A stretch of DNA of 64,000 nt from the NCBI RefSeq assembly GCF_017309185.1, contig NZ_JAEKJZ010000001.1, positions 62,001-126,000 of the forward strand, given 5' to 3'. Origin of the DNA: Roseibium aggregatum (GTDB lineage: Bacteria > Pseudomonadota > Alphaproteobacteria > Rhizobiales > Stappiaceae). The translations under genes were made by a program, and so were the position numbers. Below are positions 25,215 through 35,318 of this stretch, in pieces. A model generated the notes under the pieces. It ran no database searches. It saw nothing but the letters and a program-made list of their open reading frames with translations, and was not told the origin of the DNA. Positions within the stretch are counted from its first letter, which is position 1, and every line of letters starts with the position of its first letter.

Positions 25215-26701
25215 GTGAAATGACGTCTCAGATTTCGGGGCTGGACAAGCTCCGCGAACAATTCGCCAAGATCCTTATTTACTTTATATGGCTCAACGTT
25301 CTGCTTGTGATCGGAACGGCCTGGTGGGTTGGCAATGTCTCCTTCGTGACGGTTTGTGGAGCCTCCTTGCTGCTTGGCGTCGCCGCGACCGCTTCGTGGG
25401 TCAAATTCGGACAGGGGCTGGAAACACGTTTGGCGACATCCATGTCGCTGGCCGGGCTCGTGGCCTTGTTCGTGGCCGCCCTTTCGACACCGGATGCGCA
25501 AAGCTCCTATCAGCTCGACGGCCATATGTATTTCTTCGCGGTGTTGGCCATCCTGGCGAGCTGGGTCGACTGGCGCGCCCTGGTCGCCTATGCCGCTGTA
25601 GTCGCCGTACATCATCTGGTCTTGAATTTCGCGATGCCCTGGGCGGTGTTCCCGGACGGGTCCGATCTGGGACGGGTCATTTTCCACGCCCTGATCGTGG
25701 TCATGGAAGTCGGCGCGCTGTGGTGGATGACGGATCGTCTGGCGAAGGCCTTCGAGGCTTCCGACCGCGCCCGGGAGGAAGCCGAGGCCTCTCAATCCGA
25801 AGCCATGCGCCTTCAGACCGAAAATGCCCAGCAAGACGACAAGGAGCGTCAAAAGCAGGTCAGGATCAGCGAGCGTATTGCCGCGTTCCAGAGCGAGATC
25901 GCCGCGAAGCTGGACGGTGTCGGTCAGAAGGTGCTTGAGATGCGCACATCCGCCGAGGATCTGGGCGCCGTGGCCCGCGACACCACAGGCCAGGCCTCGT
26001 CCGTGTCGGGGGCATCGGAAACGGCATCCTCGAACGTGCAGATGGTTGCCTCCGCCGCGGAAGAGCTGTCTTCCTCCATCGCGGAGATTTCCCGCCAGGT
26101 CGAACAGACGACGGCGGTCGTCGTTCAGGCAACCGAAAACGCCCAGACCAGCAACCAGAAGGTCGCCGGTCTCGCCGAAGCCGCCAACAGGATCGGCGAG
26201 GTGGTCACGCTCATCCAGGCGATCGCCGAGCAGACCAACCTGCTGGCCCTGAACGCGACCATCGAGGCGGCGCGCGCAGGCGAGGCCGGCAAGGGCTTTG
26301 CGGTCGTTGCCGCTGAGGTCAAGGAACTGGCCACCCAGACGTCCAAGGCGACCGAGGAAATCGGCGCTCAGATTTCCGCTATCCAGGCGGAAACGAAAGG
26401 CGCCGTGGAATCGATCGGGGCCATCGCCGCCACGATGGATGAAGTCAACAGCTATACGTCCGCGATTGCCGCTGCGGTCGATCAGCAGGGTGCGGCGACA
26501 CAGGAAATTTCCCGCAACGTGGCAGAAGCCGCTGACGGGACCGGCCTGGTGGCGTCCAACATCAGCGGTGTGCGCGAATCCGCGGAGCGGACCAGCAGTT
26601 CGGCATCGATGATGAGCGAAGCGACGGAAGTTCTCGAAAGGGAAACCGACGACATGCGCCAGTCAATCGACACCTTCCTTCAGGACGTTGCCGCCGCCTG
26701 A
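25211..26701 (+). CDS. Methyl-accepting chemotaxis protein with polytopic N-terminal sensor domain
   Basis: A 496-aa chemoreceptor. About 190 N-terminal residues form five to six membrane helices with little periplasmic sequence, and no Cache or 4HB ligand domain is visible. Conserved-looking histidines sit near or in the helices: DGHMYFF (about 100), AVHHLVLNF (about 131), [12 protein letters not shown] (about 155). A short linker without clear HAMP domain leads to the signalling domain, whose hairpin tip is [19 protein letters not shown]. Methylation-type Glu/Gln/Ala helices flank it. The partner gene overlaps upstream and a strong terminator follows. The histidines may bind haem or metal, but this is only an idea. 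Confidence 0.88.
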   Translation: MSEMTSQISGLDKLREQFAKILIYFIWLNVLLVIGTAWWVGNVSFVTVCGASLLLGVAATASWVKFGQGLETRLATSMSLAGLVALFVAALSTPDAQSSYQLDGHMYFFAVLAILASWVDWRALVAYAAVVAVHHLVLNFAMPWAVFPDGSDLGRVIFHALIVVMEVGALWWMTDRLAKAFEASDRAREEAEASQSEAMRLQTENAQQDDKERQKQVRISERIAAFQSEIAAKLDGVGQKVLEMRTSAEDLGAVARDTTGQASSVSGASETASSNVQMVASAAEELSSSIAEISRQVEQTTAVVVQATENAQTSNQKVAGLAEAANRIGEVVTLIQAIAEQTNLLALNATIEAARAGEAGKGFAVVAAEVKELATQTSKATEEIGAQISAIQAETKGAVESIGAIAATMDEVNSYTSAIAAAVDQQGAATQEISRNVAEAADGTGLVASNISGVRESAERTSSSASMMSEATEVLERETDDMRQSIDTFLQDVAAA

Positions 26702-26721
26702 TCCGGCGCGGTATGCGAAAC

Positions 26722-26755
26722 AAAAGCCGGCTGGGTTGCAGCCGGCTTTTTTGTT
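26722..26755 (+). terminator. Rho-independent terminator after the chemoreceptor gene
   Basis: Two perfect 12-bp arms, AAAAGCCGGCTG (26722-26733) and CAGCCGGCTTTT (26739-26750), flank a 5-nt loop and run into TTGTTT. The hairpin is 20 bp after the receptor stop codon and clearly ends that transcript. It separates the chemoreceptor from pabB. Confidence 0.88.
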
Positions 26756-26892
26756 TGTCCGGTGGACGCGGACTTGACCGGATGGCGTCGGGATGCCATG
26801 AGCCGCCCGTTACGGGCCGCCGGTCCGGCCTGAAATCCTCAGATCTCGCGATCGACACCTTGTTGCCGACATTCCGGACCCGCGACACCCCG

Positions 26893-28689
26893 ATGCCTGA
26901 TAGCGCCCTGAAACCCGGAACGGTCCTGCTTGTAGATGTGTTGAGGCAGCGCTCCGCGACCTTGTTCGAAGAGCCTTCCGAGGTTGTCGCCTGCACGCGC
27001 CTGGAAGAGGTTGCCGCCAGTCTCGCCCGGCTGGAGGAGGCGCAGGCGGCCGGCTTTTATTGCGCCGGCTTTCTAGCCTATGAACTGGGGTTTGCCTTCG
27101 AGGAAAAGCTCCGCCGGCGTTTCCGGGAAACCGGAGACCCGCTTGTCTGGTTCGGTCTTTACGAAAAATGCCGGCAAATCGATCTGGAAGAGACAAAGAG
27201 GCTTTTGAAGAGAGCCGCGAACGGACAGACGGCCATGGTTGAGCGGCCGGATTTCGACATGGACCGGGCCGCATACGGCAAGGCGTTCGACAAGGTCCGG
27301 ACCCATCTGGCGAAGGGCGATATCTACCAGGTCAACCTGACCATGCGCGCGCGCCTCAAATCGTCGGGCCCGCCGGAGGCCCTGTTCCTGGATCTGCTCA
27401 ACCGGCAGCCGGTCGAATTCGCCGCCTTCGTGAAAACGGAGGATCGCACGGTCCTGTCTCTGTCTCCGGAGCTTTTTCTGGAACGCCGTGGGCGCCGGCT
27501 TTGGACACGGCCGATGAAGGGGACGGCGCCCAGAGGCCGCACCGGATCGGAAGACAACCGGATCGCGCGGGACCTCCAAAAGGATCCCAAGCAGCGCTCG
27601 GAAAACACCATGATCGTCGATCTGATGCGCAACGACCTGTCGCGCATCGCCGAAACCGGATCGGTCCGGGTGACGAAACTGTGCGAGGTGGAACGCTACA
27701 AGAGCCTGCACCAGATGACCTCGACGATTGAGGCCGAGGTGCCGGAAGAGACCGGTTTCGCGAAGATCGTCGAGCGCCTCTTTCCATGCGGCTCGATCAC
27801 CGGCGCGCCGAAGCTGAGCGCCATGCAGATTGCCCATGACCTGGAGACGGGCCCGCGCGGCGTCTACACTGGATCCATCGGCTATCTGGCGCCGGGCGGC
27901 GATTTCCGTCTCAACGTGGCCATTCGGACCCTGGTGCTGCGCGACGACGGGACGGGCGAAGCGGGCACCGGATCCGGCGTCGTCTTCGACAGCGGGGCAG
28001 CGCCGGAATATGACGAATGCGTGCTGAAGCTGAAATTCATGAGCGAGGCGGTGGCGGATTTCCAGCTGATCGAAACGCTGGCCTTTTTTCCCGGTGAAGG
28101 CCATCTCCTGCTGGAGCGCCATCTGCGGCGGCTGCAGGGCTCCGCGCGCTATTTCGGGTTCCGCGTCGATAGCGAGAAGATCGGGAAAGCGCTCGCCTTG
28201 AACGCCGCGCGGTATCGAAGCCCGCAACGGGTCCGGCTTCTGCTTGACGCTGACGGCGGCGTTTCGATCTCGTCCACAAAGATGACGCCCCCGGTCCGGG
28301 AGTGCGTTTTCCAACTCGTACTGGCCCGGGAAACCACCCTGTCCACCGACCGCTTCCTGTTTCACAAGACCACCAACCGCGCCTTTTACGACGACACGCG
28401 GACCCGCTACCAGAGCGAGACCGGTTGCGACGAAGTTCTGTTTGAAAACGAGAACGGCTATCTCACCGAGGGCAGCTACACCACGCTGTTTGTCCGGAAA
28501 GACGGCAGGCTGCTGACCCCGGCGCTGTCCCACGGGCTGCTCCCCGGCACATTCCGGGAAGGGCTCCTGGAACGCGGGCTTGCCTTCGAGGCGGATCTGA
28601 CGCGGGAGGATCTGGAAACGGCGGAGGCAGTTTACGTCGGCAATTCGGTGCGCGGGCTTGTGAGCGGCCGGATCGGGTTTACGCAATGA
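26893..28689 (+). CDS. pabB: Aminodeoxychorismate synthase component I fused to aminodeoxychorismate lyase
   Basis: A 598-aa fusion making 4-aminobenzoate for folate. Residues 1 to about 375 are PabB: GDIYQVNLTMR, LSLSPELFLERRG, RPMKGTAPRGRT, IVDLMRNDLSRIAETGSV and GSITGAPKLSAMQI. From about 380 comes a PabC-type class IV aminotransferase with the PLP-lysine region FHKTTNRAFYDDT and ENGYLTEGSYTTLFV. Together they add ammonia to chorismate and remove pyruvate, with glutaminase PabA supplied elsewhere. ATG 26893 gives the family N-terminus (LKPGTVLLVD); an upstream frame overlapping the terminator was rejected. It may share a transcript with the DUF2161 gene 38 bp downstream. Confidence 0.93.
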   Translation: MPDSALKPGTVLLVDVLRQRSATLFEEPSEVVACTRLEEVAASLARLEEAQAAGFYCAGFLAYELGFAFEEKLRRRFRETGDPLVWFGLYEKCRQIDLEETKRLLKRAANGQTAMVERPDFDMDRAAYGKAFDKVRTHLAKGDIYQVNLTMRARLKSSGPPEALFLDLLNRQPVEFAAFVKTEDRTVLSLSPELFLERRGRRLWTRPMKGTAPRGRTGSEDNRIARDLQKDPKQRSENTMIVDLMRNDLSRIAETGSVRVTKLCEVERYKSLHQMTSTIEAEVPEETGFAKIVERLFPCGSITGAPKLSAMQIAHDLETGPRGVYTGSIGYLAPGGDFRLNVAIRTLVLRDDGTGEAGTGSGVVFDSGAAPEYDECVLKLKFMSEAVADFQLIETLAFFPGEGHLLLERHLRRLQGSARYFGFRVDSEKIGKALALNAARYRSPQRVRLLLDADGGVSISSTKMTPPVRECVFQLVLARETTLSTDRFLFHKTTNRAFYDDTRTRYQSETGCDEVLFENENGYLTEGSYTTLFVRKDGRLLTPALSHGLLPGTFREGLLERGLAFEADLTREDLETAEAVYVGNSVRGLVSGRIGFTQ

Positions 28690-28726
28690 GCCTTGGTATT
28701 ATGGCACGATGTTCTAGGATGCCGGG

Positions 28727-29401
28727 ATGACGCGCATTTTGGAAACCGATCTTTACCCGCCGGTGAAGGCATTCCTGACAAAACAGGGATATGAGGTGAA
28801 GGCGGAAGTCGGCGCCGCGGATGTGGTTGCCCGGCGCGGCGAGGAAGACCCGGTGATCGTGGAACTGAAGACCGGTTTCACATTGGGCCTGTTCCACCAG
28901 GCCGTCGAGCGTCAATCGGTCACCGATGCCGTTTATGTCGCCGTGGCGCGAGGCTCCGGACGGCGGTTTCAGCAGTCTCTCAAAAACAATCTTGCGCTCG
29001 CCCGGCGGCTGGGACTTGGAGTGATCACCGTGAGGCTCTCCGATGGTTTGGTTGAGGTGCATCTCGACCCCGCGCCCTATGCGCCGCGCAAGTCCAGGCG
29101 GCGCAAGGAACGGCTCCTGAGAGAGTTTTCCCGCCGCGTCGGCGATCCCAACACCGGCGGGTCGACGCGGGTTACACTGGTGACGGCCTATCGGCAGGAT
29201 GCGATCCGATGCGCACTGCATCTGAAGGACAACGGACCGAGCCGTGGCGCCGATGTGGCGAAGTCGACCGGGATCGGCCGTGCAACGAGAATGATGGCGG
29301 ACGATCACTACGGCTGGTTCGAGCGCGTCGAGCGAGGCGTCTACGCCCTGACCCCCAAGGGGCTGGAGTCCCTTCAGGACCACAAGGAGGAGGTCGGTTA
29401 G
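28727..29401 (+). CDS. DUF2161-family protein with PD-(D/E)XK nuclease-like core
   Basis: A 224-aa protein common in alphaproteobacteria. The first half has the order of a PD-(D/E)XK fold: LETDLYPPVKAFLTKQGYEV, GAADVVARRGEEDPVIVELK (Asp, then Glu-x-Lys), and FHQAVERQSVTDAVYVAVA. The middle is basic (RKSRRRKERLLREF). The end resembles a winged helix (NGPSRGADVAKSTGIGRAT, then RGVYALTPKG), which would suit DNA binding. Nuclease activity is an inference from motif spacing and has not been shown as far as I know. It is 38 bp downstream of pabB and converges with the nucleotidyltransferase gene. Confidence 0.82.
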   Translation: MTRILETDLYPPVKAFLTKQGYEVKAEVGAADVVARRGEEDPVIVELKTGFTLGLFHQAVERQSVTDAVYVAVARGSGRRFQQSLKNNLALARRLGLGVITVRLSDGLVEVHLDPAPYAPRKSRRRKERLLREFSRRVGDPNTGGSTRVTLVTAYRQDAIRCALHLKDNGPSRGADVAKSTGIGRATRMMADDHYGWFERVERGVYALTPKGLESLQDHKEEVG

Positions 29402-29416
29402 GCGGTTGCGCGTGCG

Positions 29417-30073
29417 TTATCCGGTTGCCGTCCAGGGAACGATCTCAAGCTCCGGCCAGAGCCTTTTCATCCGCTCCGCCTTTTCCTCGTAGGTCTCCCG
29501 ATTGTTTAGCGCATGGTTCGGCACCAGCCGCATGCCGAACAGGTTCGCGAGGCCGAAGGGGGCATGGAGTACGATCCCGCCGTCCGGGCCAAGCCGGGCA
29601 GCCACCGCATGGGTACGCGCGGCATAGGTGGTCAGCGCGTCCATGGAACAGTCCAGCGGCCGGTAGGGCCTTCCAAAACGCTCCTCGTACCACAGGTGAA
29701 CGCGGGCCTGGTTGCGCACTTCCAGCAGGTTGGTCAGTTGAGGCAATGCGGCATTGACCTTGCTGATGACGCTGTCCTCCGCCGCGTAGGAAAGATCCGT
29801 TCCATCAAAATAGATGACGTCGAAATCCTTGATCCCGTGGAACAGCGGGCGGTTGGTGAGGATGTTCCAGACGGTCTGATAGATCCCGCCCGAGACCAGC
29901 CAGGCATCCGGCAGGCTCACATCCAGGACGGCCATCAGGATGTCCATGACATGGGGAACGCCTTGCAGGAGGTCTTGCAGTCTCGCCAGCCGTTCCTCTT
30001 CGCTCGCCGCGTATGGATCGCCCAGACGGGCATCCGCGCCGAACGGTCTGTTGTTGGCGGCCGTTGACGTCAT
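29417..30073 (-). CDS. Nucleotidyltransferase-like protein (DUF925/NTP_transf_6)
   Basis: A 218-aa protein of the family annotated as nucleotidyltransferase-like. WLVSGGIYQTVWNIL (about 58-72) is the GG nucleotide-binding turn. FHGIKDFDVIYFDGTDLSY contains the D-x-D-like metal pair, and VHLWYEERFGRPYRPLDCSM is the third conserved block. The C-terminus has the typical PFGLANLFGMRLVPNHALN. The substrate is unknown for the whole family. It is converging with the DUF2161 gene 15 bp away, and its upstream 218 bp separate it from a small secreted protein. Confidence 0.85.
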   Translation of the reverse strand: MTSTAANNRPFGADARLGDPYAASEEERLARLQDLLQGVPHVMDILMAVLDVSLPDAWLVSGGIYQTVWNILTNRPLFHGIKDFDVIYFDGTDLSYAAEDSVISKVNAALPQLTNLLEVRNQARVHLWYEERFGRPYRPLDCSMDALTTYAARTHAVAARLGPDGGIVLHAPFGLANLFGMRLVPNHALNNRETYEEKAERMKRLWPELEIVPWTATG

Positions 30074-30291
30074 AAAAGGCTCCCTTCGTGCCCGCTTGCC
30101 GTTTCCTCACTCGTGGAAGCTTCGACTCACCATTGCTGGCTATTGTCCGAGTTGGTGGCTTCACGGAGTTGTGTGCTAGGCAAATCCTTTTTTAAACTGG
30201 ATCGACTCATATCTAGAATGGAGAGGGTGAACGGGTTGCGCTTTGACCGGAACCCCTTTTTCAAGGAACACGACAAGGTCGAGGATACCTC

Positions 30292-30630
30292 ATGGAACAG
30301 ACGTCTCAGTCTATTCGGCCCGCGATGCGCAGGCTCGCGATCACGCTCCTTTCAGGAAGTGCCGTGATTGCTGCTGTCACCCTGCCGTCCCACGCGCAGT
30401 CCGGCCGGCCCGATACCCGCAAAATGACCTGCGCTCAGGTCCAGTCGACCATCAAGCAGCGCGGCGCCGCAGTTCTGGCAACCGGCCAGTACACCTTCGA
30501 CCGCTATGTGGCCGACCGGAGTTTCTGTGAACGAGGACAAATCCTGAGAAACGACTACGTGCCTTCCCGGGACAACGCCAAGTGTTTCGTTCAACGATGC
30601 GGGCACCGGCCGAGTTTCAACAACAACTGA
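30292..30630 (+). CDS. Small secreted cysteine-containing protein
   Basis: A 112-aa protein with a signal peptide (RLAITLLSGSAVIAAVTLPS, cleavage near SHAQS). The mature part of about 75 residues has four cysteines (MTCAQV, SFCERG, KCFVQRC), enough for two disulfides. The sequence KMTCAQVQSTIKQRGAAVLA, then TFDRYVADRSFC, is a recurrent pattern in rhizobial and related small periplasmic proteins of unknown role. ATG 30292 follows GAGGA. It converges with pheT across a 33-bp gap that includes a CCGGGCGGCCCGG palindrome (30647-30659). Confidence 0.72.
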   Translation: MEQTSQSIRPAMRRLAITLLSGSAVIAAVTLPSHAQSGRPDTRKMTCAQVQSTIKQRGAAVLATGQYTFDRYVADRSFCERGQILRNDYVPSRDNAKCFVQRCGHRPSFNNN

Positions 30631-30663
30631 CCTCCGCAGCCAGCGGCCGGGCGGCCCGGTGAC

Positions 30664-33081
30664 CTATCCTCTCAGGACGCCACCGGTCGCCTTTTCCACG
30701 TTGGCGACGATCTTCTTCGCCACGGCGTCGATTTCCTCGTCCGTGAGGGTCTTCTGACGCGGCTGGAGAAGAACGTCGATGGCAACGGACTTCTGATCCT
30801 CCGGAACGCCCTGGCCCTGGTAGATATCGAACAGGGTGACGTCCGCGATCAGGCTCTTCTCCGCGCCGCGCGCGGCCTTGAGCAGCGTTTCGGCCGAAAT
30901 GTCCTTACTGACCAGAAACGCGAAGTCGCGCCGCACCGGCATCAGGTGGCTCGCGTTCAGAGCGCCCTTGGAGCGGCCGCCCTTGCTTTTCGGCTGCGGC
31001 AGCGCATCGAGGAAGATCTCGAACCCCACCACCGGTCCCTCGACATCGAGCGTCGCAAGAGTGCGCGGGTGAATTTCGCCGAACACGGCAAGTGTATTCT
31101 TCGGGCCGAGCTTCAGGCAGCCGGAGCGCCCGGGATGAAACGTGTCCGGAGCGTCGGTATAGACCTGCAGCTTCTCGACCGGCGCGCCGATGGCGGCAAG
31201 CGCGGCCTCGGCATCGGCCTTGGCGTCAAAGACATCGACGTCGTCCGAGGCGCCCGACCAGTGCCGTCCGGCACCCATCATTTTCGCGGTGCCGCGCCGG
31301 ACCCCGGCGGCGACGGTTTTCTGACCTTCCGGCGTATCGTCCAGGAACACCTGGCCGACCTCGAACAGGGCGACATCGCCGAAACCGCGGTCTGCGTTGC
31401 GCTGGGCGGCCAGGAGCAGTCCGGGCAGAAGGCTGGGGCGCATGTCGGACATTTCGGTCGAGATCGGGTTGGCCAGCGCCAGCGCCGCATTGCCGCCGCC
31501 GAAGTGCTCCGCATGCTCCTTCGCGATGAAGGACCAGGTGACCGCCTCGTTGAAACCGCGCACGGCGAGCGCCCGGCGGGCCTTGTCGCGGCGGATCTGT
31601 CCGGGCGTCAGCACCTTCTGGCCGACCGTTCCGATCCGCGGCAGGGGCGTCAGCGGAACTCGGTCGAGACCGATGATGCGCACCACTTCCTCGACGATGT
31701 CGGCCTTGCCTTCGATGTCCGGCCGCCAGCTTGGCGCGGCCACCTTGACCGTGTCGCCGGCTCCGGAAATCCAGAAGCCGAGCGCCTTCAGGGTGACATT
31801 GGCCTCGGCAGTGGTCACATCGACGCCGGAAAGACGCTTGATTTCGGAATAGGGGAAGTCGACGATGTTGCTGTGGTCCGGCACGGAGCCGGCCTGGATC
31901 GCCTCGGACGGTTCACCGCCGGTGAGGTCAAGAACCATGCGGGTCGCGTACTCCAGACCCGGCATCATGTAGTCCGGATCGACGCCGCGCTCGAACCGGT
32001 AGCGGGCATCGGTGTTGACGCCGAGCTTGCGGCCGGTCGCGGCGATAGCGTCCTCGTCCCACAGAGCCGATTCGATCAGTACGTTGACGGTCTCCTCGGT
32101 GCAGCCGGACGGTTCGCCGCCCAGAATGCCGCCCAGGCTCTCCACACCGTTGTCGTCGGAGATTACGCAGATCGTGTCGTCGAGTTCGTAGGACTTGCCG
32201 TTCAGGCCCTCAAGCGTCTCGCCGGCCTTGCCACGGCGGACGACCAGATTGCCCTTGACCTTGTCGGCATCGAAGACGTGCAGCGGACGCCCCTGGTCGA
32301 ACGTGATGTAGTTGGTGATGTCCACCAGGATGTTGATCGGGCGGAGACCGATGGCGGTCAGCCGGTCCTGGAGCCACTTCGGCGAGGGGCCGTTCTTGAC
32401 GCCTTTCACCATGCGCAGTCCGAACGCCTTGCACATCGGCTTGGTGTCGCCGAAATCGAGCGTCACGCCGACCGGGCAGGCATAGCTGCCGCGGATCTGT
32501 TCGTGGGAGCGTTCCTTCAAGGTGCCGAGCCCGGCCGCGGCCAGATCGCGGGCAATGCCGTAGACGCCGGTGCAGTCCGGCCGGTTCGGGGTCAGGCTGA
32601 TTTCGATCACCGGCTCGTCGAGCCCCGCCCATTCGGCGTAGGCCATTCCGACCGGCGCGTCCCCGGGCAGGTCGATGATGCCGGTATGCTCGTCGGAAAG
32701 TTCCAGCTCGCGCTCGGAACACATCATGCCGAAGCTTTCCACGTCACGGATCTTGCCGACGGACAGCGTCACATCGAGGCCCGGAACATAGTCGCCCGGT
32801 TTGCCGAGCACGCCGACCAGGCCCGCGCGGGCATTCGGCGCGCCGCAGACAATCTGGATCGGGTCGCCTTCGCCGGTATCGACTTTAAGAACGCGGAGCC
32901 TGTCGGCGTTCGGATGCTGTTCGGCTTCCAGGACCTTCGCGATCCGGAACGGTTTCAGCCGGTCGGCGCGGTTGGTCACTTCCTCGACTTCCAGCCCGAT
33001 CATGTTGAGACGTTCGACGATCTCTTCCAGGCCGGCATCGGTCTCCAGGTAGTCCTTGAGCCAGGAAAGGGTGAATTTCAT
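30664..33081 (-). CDS. pheT: Phenylalanyl-tRNA synthetase beta subunit
   Basis: An 805-aa subunit of the heterotetrameric enzyme that charges tRNA-Phe. The protein starts [16 protein letters not shown]. It carries the tRNA-binding EMAP-like domain ([20 protein letters not shown]), the B3/B4 editing domain ([20 protein letters not shown]), the B5 DNA-binding-like domain and the C-terminal ferredoxin-like anticodon-binding domain ([18 protein letters not shown]). All are in the normal order and the length is full. It is the third gene of a pheS-X-pheT arrangement on the minus strand. Confidence 0.97.
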   Translation of the reverse strand: MKFTLSWLKDYLETDAGLEEIVERLNMIGLEVEEVTNRADRLKPFRIAKVLEAEQHPNADRLRVLKVDTGEGDPIQIVCGAPNARAGLVGVLGKPGDYVPGLDVTLSVGKIRDVESFGMMCSERELELSDEHTGIIDLPGDAPVGMAYAEWAGLDEPVIEISLTPNRPDCTGVYGIARDLAAAGLGTLKERSHEQIRGSYACPVGVTLDFGDTKPMCKAFGLRMVKGVKNGPSPKWLQDRLTAIGLRPINILVDITNYITFDQGRPLHVFDADKVKGNLVVRRGKAGETLEGLNGKSYELDDTICVISDDNGVESLGGILGGEPSGCTEETVNVLIESALWDEDAIAATGRKLGVNTDARYRFERGVDPDYMMPGLEYATRMVLDLTGGEPSEAIQAGSVPDHSNIVDFPYSEIKRLSGVDVTTAEANVTLKALGFWISGAGDTVKVAAPSWRPDIEGKADIVEEVVRIIGLDRVPLTPLPRIGTVGQKVLTPGQIRRDKARRALAVRGFNEAVTWSFIAKEHAEHFGGGNAALALANPISTEMSDMRPSLLPGLLLAAQRNADRGFGDVALFEVGQVFLDDTPEGQKTVAAGVRRGTAKMMGAGRHWSGASDDVDVFDAKADAEAALAAIGAPVEKLQVYTDAPDTFHPGRSGCLKLGPKNTLAVFGEIHPRTLATLDVEGPVVGFEIFLDALPQPKSKGGRSKGALNASHLMPVRRDFAFLVSKDISAETLLKAARGAEKSLIADVTLFDIYQGQGVPEDQKSVAIDVLLQPRQKTLTDEEIDAVAKKIVANVEKATGGVLRG

Positions 33082-33139
33082 TTTTCGATCTCTTCAAACT
33101 TGAGGCCGCGCTTCAGGGCGGCGAAACGAGCGATGGACG

Positions 33140-33859
33140 TCAGTTGCCGAGCCGGTCGACTTCGGGAATGACGGTCGCGTCCGAGTAATTGTGGGCAAAG
33201 CGGCGGCCGATTTCGCTGAAATCCTCCGTCCAGCGGCGAACCATCTCCGGCGTGATCTGCTGGTTGGTGGCAATCGCCTGGGCGGCTTCCGTCTCGATCC
33301 TGTCGCGCAGAATGCCAAGCTCCACCTGAGCCGCGTACTCGGCGCGGTATTTGCCGAGCCAGCCCATGGCCACGATCACCACCATCACCAACAGCGCCGC
33401 GCTGCTGGCAAGGGCGGCCCATTTCGCCGTGCCGCCGATGCGCCGGTCGCCGGCGATCAGCACGATCGAGGCGATGGTCAGGAAGGCGACGATGTAGATG
33501 GCCTGAAGAAAGCTCTGGTATTTTTCGGCGGAGCTTGCCTCGTGATTGGCTCTGAGCCGCGTGATGCGGTCGCGTAGATAGAGCAGCGCATCCGCCTCCG
33601 TACCGAGCTTGTCGCGGAAATAGGTGTCGCAGAACCGGAGCCGGCCGCGGCTCTCGATCTTTTCAGCGCAGGCTTCCATGAAGGATGTCGGCACCTTCAC
33701 GCGCGCGTCCCTGTCGGATGTTGGGGCTGTTGACGAGGGTGACTGCTCCGTGGCTCCGACGGAAGCCGGTGCGTTTCCGTCAGCGCTCTGCGCGGCCGCT
33801 GGAAGGGCAGCCATCAGACAGAACGTGGCGGCAAGGATGAAACGGGTCATGAAAGACAT
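33140..33859 (-). CDS. Unknown exported membrane protein between pheS and pheT
   Basis: A 239-aa protein with a signal peptide (RFILAATFCLMAALPAAAQS) and a low-complexity Ser/Thr/Ala linker. A domain with two cysteines follows (SFMEACAEKIESRGRLRFCD). Two membrane helices lie near residues 120-140 (SFLQAIYIVAFLTIASIVLI) and 150-172, and a charged C-terminal helix follows (RWTEDFSEIGRRFAHNY). No known domain was recognised. It lies 30 bp after pheS and 58 bp before pheT on the same strand, so the three are probably cotranscribed. Its presence inside an essential tRNA synthetase operon is unusual. Confidence 0.75.
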   Translation of the reverse strand: MSFMTRFILAATFCLMAALPAAAQSADGNAPASVGATEQSPSSTAPTSDRDARVKVPTSFMEACAEKIESRGRLRFCDTYFRDKLGTEADALLYLRDRITRLRANHEASSAEKYQSFLQAIYIVAFLTIASIVLIAGDRRIGGTAKWAALASSAALLVMVVIVAMGWLGKYRAEYAAQVELGILRDRIETEAAQAIATNQQITPEMVRRWTEDFSEIGRRFAHNYSDATVIPEVDRLGN

Positions 33860-33889
33860 GGACTGCTGGCCCTCAACGGATCCGGTAAG

Positions 33890-34972
33890 TTAACTGGACA
33901 GACCGCCGAACAGGGTCGGCAGGTCGAGCGGGCGGAAGCCGTAATGCTGGATCCAGCGCACATCCGCGTCGAAGAAGGCGCGCAGGTCCGGCATGCCGTA
34001 TTTCAGCATGGCGATCCGGTCGATCCCCATGCCCCAGGCAAAGCCCTGGTAGACATCCGGATCGAGACCGCAATTGCGGATCACGTTCGGATGCACCATG
34101 CCGCAGCCGAGAATCTCCAGCCAGCCCTCGCCCTCGCCGATCTTCACTTCGCCGCCCGACCGGTCGCACTGGATGTCGACTTCCATTGACGGCTCGGTGA
34201 AGGGGAAGAAGCTCGGACGGAAACGCATCTTGATGTCGTCCACCTCGAAGAAGGCCTTGCAGAATTCCTGCAGCACCCATTTCAGGTGACCGAAATGGCT
34301 TTCCTTGTCGATGACGAGGCCTTCCACCTGGTGGAACATCGGCGTGTGGGTCTGATCGCTGTCGCAGCGGTAGGTACGGCCCGGAATGATCACGCGGATC
34401 GGCGGTTCCTGATTGCGCATGGTCCGGATCTGGACAGGCGAGGTATGGGTCCTGAGCAGGAGCCGCTCGCCGTCTTCCTTCTCGTTGAAGAAGAACGTGT
34501 CGTGCATCTCGCGCGCCGGGTGGCCTTCCGGGAAGTTGAGCGCGGTGAAGTTCAGTTCGTCCGTCTCGATGTCCGGGCCCTCGGCGATGGAAAAGCCCAT
34601 GTCCGCGAAGATCGCGGTCAGCTCGTCGATTACCTGGCTGACCGGGTGGATACGTCCGGTATCGGCGGGGGAGGGGCGCAGCGGCAGGGTAACATCGACC
34701 TTTTCGCTGGCCAGGCGGCTTTCCAGCGCGGCCGCCGCCAGAACCTCCTTGCGGGCGGCGATGGCATCGGTGATCTTGGCCTTGAGGCCATTCAGCGCCG
34801 GTCCCATGACCTGGCGCTCGTCCGGTGTCATCTTGCCGAGCGTTTTCATCTGCTCGGAAATCTTGCCCTTCTTGCCCAGGGATTGCACCCGGACCTCTTC
34901 CAGGGCGGTTTCGGTTTCGGCGCCCTCGATGGCGGCCAAAAGATCGGATTCAAGTGTGTCGAGATTGGACAT
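33890..34972 (-). CDS. pheS: Phenylalanyl-tRNA synthetase alpha subunit
   Basis: A 360-aa class II aminoacyl-tRNA synthetase subunit bearing the catalytic core. An N-terminal coiled coil ([19 protein letters not shown]) precedes motif 2 ([12 protein letters not shown]), the tRNA/phenylalanine-binding part ([20 protein letters not shown]) and motif 3 ([17 protein letters not shown]). It starts the pheS-X-pheT group. The upstream 346 bp (34973-35318) hold no gene but include an 8-bp inverted repeat, AATAATGC/GCATTATT, at 35044-35082 about 70-110 nt before the start codon; it might be a leader hairpin. Confidence 0.97.
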   Translation of the reverse strand: MSNLDTLESDLLAAIEGAETETALEEVRVQSLGKKGKISEQMKTLGKMTPDERQVMGPALNGLKAKITDAIAARKEVLAAAALESRLASEKVDVTLPLRPSPADTGRIHPVSQVIDELTAIFADMGFSIAEGPDIETDELNFTALNFPEGHPAREMHDTFFFNEKEDGERLLLRTHTSPVQIRTMRNQEPPIRVIIPGRTYRCDSDQTHTPMFHQVEGLVIDKESHFGHLKWVLQEFCKAFFEVDDIKMRFRPSFFPFTEPSMEVDIQCDRSGGEVKIGEGEGWLEILGCGMVHPNVIRNCGLDPDVYQGFAWGMGIDRIAMLKYGMPDLRAFFDADVRWIQHYGFRPLDLPTLFGGLSS

Positions 34973-35318
34973 GCGTGCTCGGGTTCAGGTTCGCGCGAAA
35001 CGCGCGCAGGGGTGTCGAAACAGAAAGTCGGGGTCTTTTAGCGAATAATGCCGCCGAATGCCACGGCCTGAAACGCATTATTGCGTGAGATCCCGTGTGA
35101 TCGGAAAGAGCCGGAAGGAGGCCGCGTTAACGCGTAAATCGTCCGCAGGCGGGGCCCTGGCGGTCGAACACACGCACGGCAGCGCGCACGCGAAGGGCGC
35201 GGACGAGCGGACCGGAAAGGCCGATATGTGCTGTGCTCAAGATCATGGCGCGCACTTTACCCCACAAGGGGGGGATGGCAAGCGGAAAAGAGGCAGTTTC
35301 CGGCAAGTGTCGGCGCAC
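34973..35318. other. Non-coding region upstream of pheS
   Basis: No gene with a believable start and codon pattern lies in this 346-bp gap between the LysR gene and pheS, both on the minus strand. It has the inverted repeat AATAATGC (35044-35051) with GCATTATT (35075-35082) and the perfect palindrome CGCGTTAACGCG (35123-35134). Either could belong to the pheST leader or promoter. Nothing firmer can be said. Confidence 0.4.

Noticed and set aside
27073..28686. 537-codon open frame opposite the pabB fusion
   Set aside because: Shadow of a clear two-domain enzyme on the other strand; no start signals or homology features.
28727..29401. DUF2161 PD-(D/E)XK protein as part of a restriction or defence island
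   Set aside because: It sits beside pabB and a nucleotidyltransferase-like gene with no methylase or defence partner, and is widespread as a single gene.
30946..33171. 741-codon open frame on the plus strand opposite pheT
   Set aside because: It lies wholly antisense to the well-conserved pheT, has Arg/Ala/Gly-rich shadow composition typical of GC-rich DNA and no recognisable domain.
35127..35318. 63-codon minus-strand ORF between LysR and pheS
   Set aside because: No Shine-Dalgarno site, unusual composition and no domain; it is best treated as leader or promoter DNA.
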